From the NCBI RefSeq assembly GCF_030014955.1, contig NZ_JAGRPV010000001.1:7502001-7566000 (forward strand): DNA of 64,000 nt, read 5' to 3'. A model generated the notes under the pieces. The model saw nothing but the letters and a program-made list of their open reading frames with translations, ran no database searches and was not told where the DNA came from. This DNA comes from Cohnella hashimotonis. Lineage in GTDB: Bacteria > Bacillota > Bacilli > Paenibacillales > Paenibacillaceae. How positions within the stretch are numbered: the first letter of the stretch is position 1; each line of letters starts with the position of its first letter. A program made the position numbers and the translations under genes. Below, piece by piece: positions 60,167-64,000 of this stretch.

Positions 60167-61045
60167 CTAGCCTTTAATGCCGCTGAAGTTGAAGCCCGCG
60201 ATGATATAGCGTTGGAAGAACAGGAACAGAACGGCCGGCGGGACAATGGAGAGGGTCAGCGCGACGAACATGATGTCCATTGGCGCCGAGCTTTTCAGGT
60301 TAAATATCGCGACCATCACCGTCCACAGCTCTTGATCCTTCAACACCATATAGGGCCAGAAAAAATCCGACCAGGCATTGTTGACGGTAAGGATGGACAC
60401 CGCCCAGAGCACCGGCTTGCTAAGCGGCAGCGCGATCCGCGCGAACAAGCCCATGGAAGTGCAGCCGTCGATTCTGGCCGCTTCGATCAGCGCCTGCGGG
60501 ATGCCGTCGAAGAAGCCTTTGAAAATGATGATAAAATAAGCGTTGGCCCCCGCCATCAGCCACATCGGCCAGAACGAATTCGTCAGATTCAGCCCGAGGA
60601 TCGGGAAGTGGACGAGATTTTTGAACACGCCCACCATACCGACCGTGTTCGGCAGCAGCATGGTCCAGAGCACAAGCGTCATCAGTACGCCGCTGCCAAG
60701 CGGCTTGAGCCTGGACAGGACGAACCCCGTAACGCCGTTGAACAGGATCGTCGACACCAGGGTGCCGCCCGTAACCGCAAGCGTGTTGCCGTATATCGTG
60801 AGAAATCGGTAATCGCGCCAGGTGGAGACGATTTTGTCGACCTCGAAGGATCTCGGCACGATCGTCGGCGGGATGGCGAAAAACTCCTTCACGTCCTTCA
60901 GGCTGGACAGTAGCAGCCAGACGGGCGGGAACAAGCAGACTGCCGCTACCGCCAGCATCGCGAAGAACATCGTCCAGTAGAGCAGCTTGATATGCGGCAG
61001 CTTGATGTCATGCATGCCGATGATGCCGTTGTAATTAGCGTTCAT
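60167..61045 (-). CDS. Carbohydrate ABC transporter permease (LplC/MalG-like)
   Basis: A 292-residue permease with six membrane helices and the EAA loop EAARIDGCTSMGLFARIALPLSKP (about residues 190-213) that docks on the ATPase. The N-terminus YWTMFFAMLAVAAVCLFPPVW and the FSGIKG end are typical of CUT1 permeases of the LplC/YtcP type in Paenibacillus. With its partner at 61072 it forms the channel for an oligosaccharide delivered by the lipoprotein at 61962. No ATPase gene is in the operon; a shared MsmX-like ATPase elsewhere is expected. AGGAG is rather far (about 15 bases) from ATG 61045. Confidence 0.92.
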   Translation of the reverse strand: MNANYNGIIGMHDIKLPHIKLLYWTMFFAMLAVAAVCLFPPVWLLLSSLKDVKEFFAIPPTIVPRSFEVDKIVSTWRDYRFLTIYGNTLAVTGGTLVSTILFNGVTGFVLSRLKPLGSGVLMTLVLWTMLLPNTVGMVGVFKNLVHFPILGLNLTNSFWPMWLMAGANAYFIIIFKGFFDGIPQALIEAARIDGCTSMGLFARIALPLSKPVLWAVSILTVNNAWSDFFWPYMVLKDQELWTVMVAIFNLKSSAPMDIMFVALTLSIVPPAVLFLFFQRYIIAGFNFSGIKG

Positions 61046-61071
61046 ACTGCTGGTTCTTCACTCCTCGCGAA

Positions 61072-61947
61072 TTAATCCGACCGCCGGTTGACCCTGAAGT
61101 ACACGAAGGTCAGTACAAGCAAGATCATGAAGGTCATGCTCCCGATCGCCATCGACTTGCCCGCATCGAAATAGCGGAAGGCATAGAAATAACTTTGCAG
61201 CATGAGGGACATCGATGAGTTGCTCGGTCCGCCCTCCGTCATCGTCAAGGGTTCGTACATCACTTGAAACACGCCGATGATCTGCAGGATAAACATGATG
61301 CCGATAATATTGGAAATCTGCGGAATCGTGACATTTCTAACGCGCTGCGCGACCCCGGCGCCGTCCAGCGCGGCGGCCTCGTACAGCTCGCGGTTCACGC
61401 CCTGCAGGCTGGCCAGATACAAGATGACCGAGCCGCCGAACGACTTCCAGGTCATGGTCACGACAATCAGCGGGATGCTCCAACCGGGATCCTGCAGCCA
61501 CGGATACGGACCAAGTCCGATTTTGCCGAACAGCATATTCAGCAGTCCGCCTTCACCGGGCTCGAACATGAACATCCACATCATCGCAGCCGCGATTCCC
61601 GGGACGATCACGGGAAAGTAAATCGAAAACTTGAAAAACGACTTGAAATGAACCAGTTCGTTCACGATGATCGCGATGACGATCGGAAGCGCGAATCCGA
61701 TCGCCAGCGACCATACGACATAAGAGAATGTATTGATCAGCGTCTGCTGAAACTCCGAGTTCTGGATCACTTCGACGTAGTTTCTGATCCCGACGTACTG
61801 CTCCGCCCGATATCCCTTCGTTTTGAAAAACGACAGGTAGAGTCCCGAAATCAGCGGCTGCCAGGAAAAAATGATGAACAGGAACAAGCTGGGCAGCACA
61901 AGGCCCCATACGGGGATCTCTCTCCAAATTCTTCTGGCGATTCTCAT
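61072..61947 (-). CDS. Carbohydrate ABC transporter permease (LplB/MalF-like)
   Basis: A 291-residue permease with six membrane helices, PSLFLFIIFSWQPLISGLYL near the start, and the EAA loop YEAAALDGAGVAQRVRNVTI near residue 190. This is the LplB/YtcP-type CUT1 partner. It starts 14 bases after the stop of the binding-protein gene, with GGTGG 7 bases before ATG 61947. It is the second gene of the operon, and should form a heterodimer with the product of 60167-61045. Confidence 0.93.
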   Translation of the reverse strand: MRIARRIWREIPVWGLVLPSLFLFIIFSWQPLISGLYLSFFKTKGYRAEQYVGIRNYVEVIQNSEFQQTLINTFSYVVWSLAIGFALPIVIAIIVNELVHFKSFFKFSIYFPVIVPGIAAAMMWMFMFEPGEGGLLNMLFGKIGLGPYPWLQDPGWSIPLIVVTMTWKSFGGSVILYLASLQGVNRELYEAAALDGAGVAQRVRNVTIPQISNIIGIMFILQIIGVFQVMYEPLTMTEGGPSNSSMSLMLQSYFYAFRYFDAGKSMAIGSMTFMILLVLTFVYFRVNRRSD

Positions 61948-61961
61948 TGCCGGGCCACCGA

Positions 61962-63398
61962 TTACGCCTTATCCAGGTAATCCCGTTGGAAGTCCGCTAC
62001 CGCTTGGTCGAGCAGCGCCTTCGGGTCGGCGCTTTCCTTGGTCAATACGGCCTGAATCACGACGTCGAGCGCCTTGTACAGCTCTTGAGAATTGATCGGC
62101 TCTTCCGGTCGGATCGTGACGCCTTCATTGCTCATATAGCTGTTCCACAGGTCCATGTTGACGTTCGTATACTTGGCGCGAATCTCGTCCTGCGTCTTCA
62201 CCACTTGCGGGTCGGCCCACAGCGACATGCTGTGCGGGCCTACGACGCGGTTCAGCTTCTGGTCGTTCGCCAGCGACTCCTCGAATACTTTAAGGGAATC
62301 TGCGGACGTATCGGGCGAGTAGCCGCGGTATTTAAGCCATTTGAAGCCTGCGTCGATCTGCTCGGGAGAGCTGTTGTTAGAGAACATGTACAGCGAACCG
62401 CCCATCAGCGAATACTTCCCCTTCGGTCCGGCCGGCACCGCCGCCATCGCCTCGTCGTCCTTGCTCATCTTGTAGTCGTTGATCGGCTGATTCGCCCAGT
62501 CCGCCGTGCCGAAGCCCATGCCCACCTGATCCGTCCCGATCATTCGGAACAGGTCGCTGACGTCGACCAGATTGTTGTCGGTCAACACCTTGTATTTCCA
62601 CTTCAGGTCCTTCACGTATTGCAGCGCCGCGACCGCTTCCGGGCTATTGAATACCGCCGTCCACTTGCCGTCTGCCTGCTTCTCGAACTCCGCGCCGAAC
62701 GACCAGGCGATGTTCATGAACTGCCAGCCGCCTTGTCCGTTCTTGGTCGGGAGGAAGAAGCCGGCTTTTCCTGTCTTCTCTTTGATGACTTGCGCGGTCT
62801 GGGCCAGCTCGTCGTAGGTTTGGGGATACTTGGGCACGCCCTTGTCGTCGACGAGACCGGCCTGCTTGAACAGATTGACGTTCAGCCACAGTCCCATGTA
62901 GTAGCCGCTGGTCGGAAACCCATAGATCTTGCCGTCCTTCTTGACCAGGTCGAGCATGCTCGGGTTGAGCGACTGATCGTAGCCGTACGCCTTCATCGAT
63001 TCCGTCAGATCGGCCGCATAACCTGCATTGATGATCTTCTGGGGCTCCGTGAAAAACGTGCCGAAGAGGTTGGGGAGCTGTCCGCTCTCCGCTTTGGGCA
63101 GGAACGTGCTGGCATCGTACGGATAAGGCTCGGTTTCCATCACGATGTTGGCGTTGGCCGCCTCGAACGCCTGCTTCCACTTTTCGAATTGCGGGAGCGA
63201 CTGGTCGTTCGTCTGCGGCCAGTCCCCGTTCACGAACGTGATTTTCTTTCCGCTTGCCGGCGAGGAAGAAGCGGTTGCAGACGCCTTGCCGCCGGAAGCT
63301 TCCGAAGCATTGGGCTGGCTGTTGCCTTTGGTCGTACATCCGGTCACCATGACTGCAATCATCGAGCCGGCGACCAAACCCTTCATAAACTTGTTCAA
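61962..63398 (-). CDS. Extracellular sugar-binding lipoprotein of an ABC transporter
   Basis: A 478-residue solute-binding protein of the CUT1 type. The lipobox VTGC puts the lipidated Cys at residue 21, followed by a Ser/Ala-rich tether (~22-48). The binding fold then shows ITFVNGDWPQT, EYP-like and YGFPTSGYYMGLWLNVNLF, with many Trp/Tyr residues for sugar stacking. The start is TTG 63398, 9 bases after GGGGG. It is the first gene of the five-gene operon and is divergent from the sensor kinase, as in YesM/YesN-controlled sugar uptake loci. Confidence 0.93.
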   Translation of the reverse strand: MNKFMKGLVAGSMIAVMVTGCTTKGNSQPNASEASGGKASATASSSPASGKKITFVNGDWPQTNDQSLPQFEKWKQAFEAANANIVMETEPYPYDASTFLPKAESGQLPNLFGTFFTEPQKIINAGYAADLTESMKAYGYDQSLNPSMLDLVKKDGKIYGFPTSGYYMGLWLNVNLFKQAGLVDDKGVPKYPQTYDELAQTAQVIKEKTGKAGFFLPTKNGQGGWQFMNIAWSFGAEFEKQADGKWTAVFNSPEAVAALQYVKDLKWKYKVLTDNNLVDVSDLFRMIGTDQVGMGFGTADWANQPINDYKMSKDDEAMAAVPAGPKGKYSLMGGSLYMFSNNSSPEQIDAGFKWLKYRGYSPDTSADSLKVFEESLANDQKLNRVVGPHSMSLWADPQVVKTQDEIRAKYTNVNMDLWNSYMSNEGVTIRPEEPINSQELYKALDVVIQAVLTKESADPKALLDQAVADFQRDYLDKA

Positions 63399-63430
63399 AT
63401 CCGTTATCCCCCTCTGGTAGAATAGCTTTA

Positions 63431-63444
63431 TGATAGCGCTTTAA
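63431..63444 (-). promoter_or_regulatory. Catabolite-responsive element (cre)-like site
   Basis: On the minus strand TTAAAGCGCTATCA differs at one constrained position from the CcpA consensus TGNAANCGNTNNCA. It lies 33 bases upstream of the binding-protein start and within the divergent region, so glucose repression of the operon is plausible. Confidence 0.65.
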
Positions 63445-63527
63445 TCGCATGCGCTCCTAGGCGGCAAACCTGCCTTTTATTCTAAATTCGTGCCCAATCT
63501 CATGGCTTCGAAAGGGAGGCCGTTCTC

Positions 63528-64000
63528 ATGTTCCGGAAGCTGAATGTCAGAATCGTATTCCTCGTCTGTCTCTCGCTGTGGCTGACTTCGCTGACGATCG
63601 GGGCGTTTGCCTATCTTTATGCCAGGAATACGATGAGTCAGCAATTTCATAGCGTATTCGACAGCTACTTCAAGAGCAGCGCGGACAATCTGACGCATGA
63701 TCTGAATTATACGGTGGAGATGCTTCGCATGATCGGCGCGAACTCGCAAGTGCGCAAGGCGCTGGACAGCCCCGATTACGATTCTACGCTGCCGCATCAG
63801 TTGGACGCGCTTATCCTTAACTCCACATTGCGCATACAGGGCATGACGCTTTATACGTCCCGGGGACTCGTTTACGCGACGAGCCTGACTTCCAATCCGC
63901 CTGCGCTGGCCCAGCTGGCAGCCCTGCCCAGGCTGGCCGTCTGGATGGCCGATGCCGGCGATGACCCGCTCTGGACGTGGCGCAGCCCTGATGAAGTGCG
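63528..64000 (+). CDS. Sensor histidine kinase, YesM-like (N-terminal part, cut by window end)
   Basis: The frame opens at ATG 63528, 8 bases after AGGGAGG, and stays open to the window end (157 codons). Residues 1-30 contain a first membrane helix (VRIVFLVCLSLWLTSLTIGA), followed by an extracytoplasmic helical sensor start (ARNTMSQQFHSVFDSYFKSS, then a PAS/Cache-like domain with LRIQGMTLYTSRGLVYATS). This matches the N-terminus of YesM-type kinases, which usually pair with an AraC-type response regulator (YesN) next to sugar ABC genes. It is divergent from the sugar-binding lipoprotein. The HAMP and kinase domains lie outside the window. Confidence 0.82.
   Translation, partial: MFRKLNVRIVFLVCLSLWLTSLTIGAFAYLYARNTMSQQFHSVFDSYFKSSADNLTHDLNYTVEMLRMIGANSQVRKALDSPDYDSTLPHQLDALILNSTLRIQGMTLYTSRGLVYATSLTSNPPALAQLAALPRLAVWMADAGDDPLWTWRSPDEV

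Overview
The window looks like a chromosomal segment of a high-GC, endospore-former-type Firmicute of the Paenibacillaceae (Cohnella or Paenibacillus-like). The signs are Shine-Dalgarno sequences of the AGGAGG type before nearly every gene, frequent GTG and TTG starts, many SLH-domain surface proteins, a YesM-like sensor kinase beside an LplB/LplC-type sugar ABC transporter, AraC, PadR and MerR regulators, and a Lsa-type ABC-F protein. No rRNA, tRNA, phage structural gene or CRISPR array was seen.

Layout. 1-2280: an operon with an adenylate-forming enzyme tail, a GNAT protein and an SDR. 2312-12267: an uncharacterised protein, a secreted SLH protein, a PadR-controlled DHA2 efflux pump with a clear operator, a 51-bp minisatellite, a membrane glycerophosphodiesterase, two small unknown genes, and an ECF sigma/anti-sigma pair. 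12268-25284: TerC behind a yybP-ykoY manganese riboswitch, a TetM-like ribosome-protection GTPase, a glycosyltransferase, a Lsa-type ABC-F gene with a leader peptide and attenuator-like hairpins, a MalT/BTAD regulator and an SLH protein. Three copies of an unusual ~185-bp composite repeat (two motifs forward, two reversed, 50/51-bp phase) lie in this part. 25285-30605: a stand-alone LigD polymerase domain and mgsA, then an AT-richer block with arsR-arsB-arsC and a stand-alone DNA ligase, ending at the wreck of a second, high-GC DNA ligase. 30643-38129: small regulator/target pairs (PadR/DUF2812, HxlR/DoxX, HTH/epimerase, AraC/PhyH). 38130-41570: an AT-rich accessory patch with unknown genes, an RDD membrane protein, an HtrA-like remnant, a small secreted protein and a 26-codon holin-like type I toxin with an overlapping antisense RNA. 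41582-43326: a MerR/SDR pair and a TM2 protein.

43753-64000 is devoted to extracellular glycans. An 1882-residue SLH-anchored glycosidase is followed by an AraC regulator divergent from a dehydrogenase-dehydrogenase-SGNH esterase operon. Then, on the minus strand, comes a five-gene operon: sugar-binding lipoprotein, two permeases, a secreted parallel beta-helix protein and a 1400-residue SLH-anchored glycosidase. A YesM-like sensor kinase, cut by the window end, is divergent from it, with a CcpA cre-like site between. Together these suggest surface degradation of a polysaccharide, ABC import of the oligosaccharides and two-component induction. The substrate cannot be read from the sequence.
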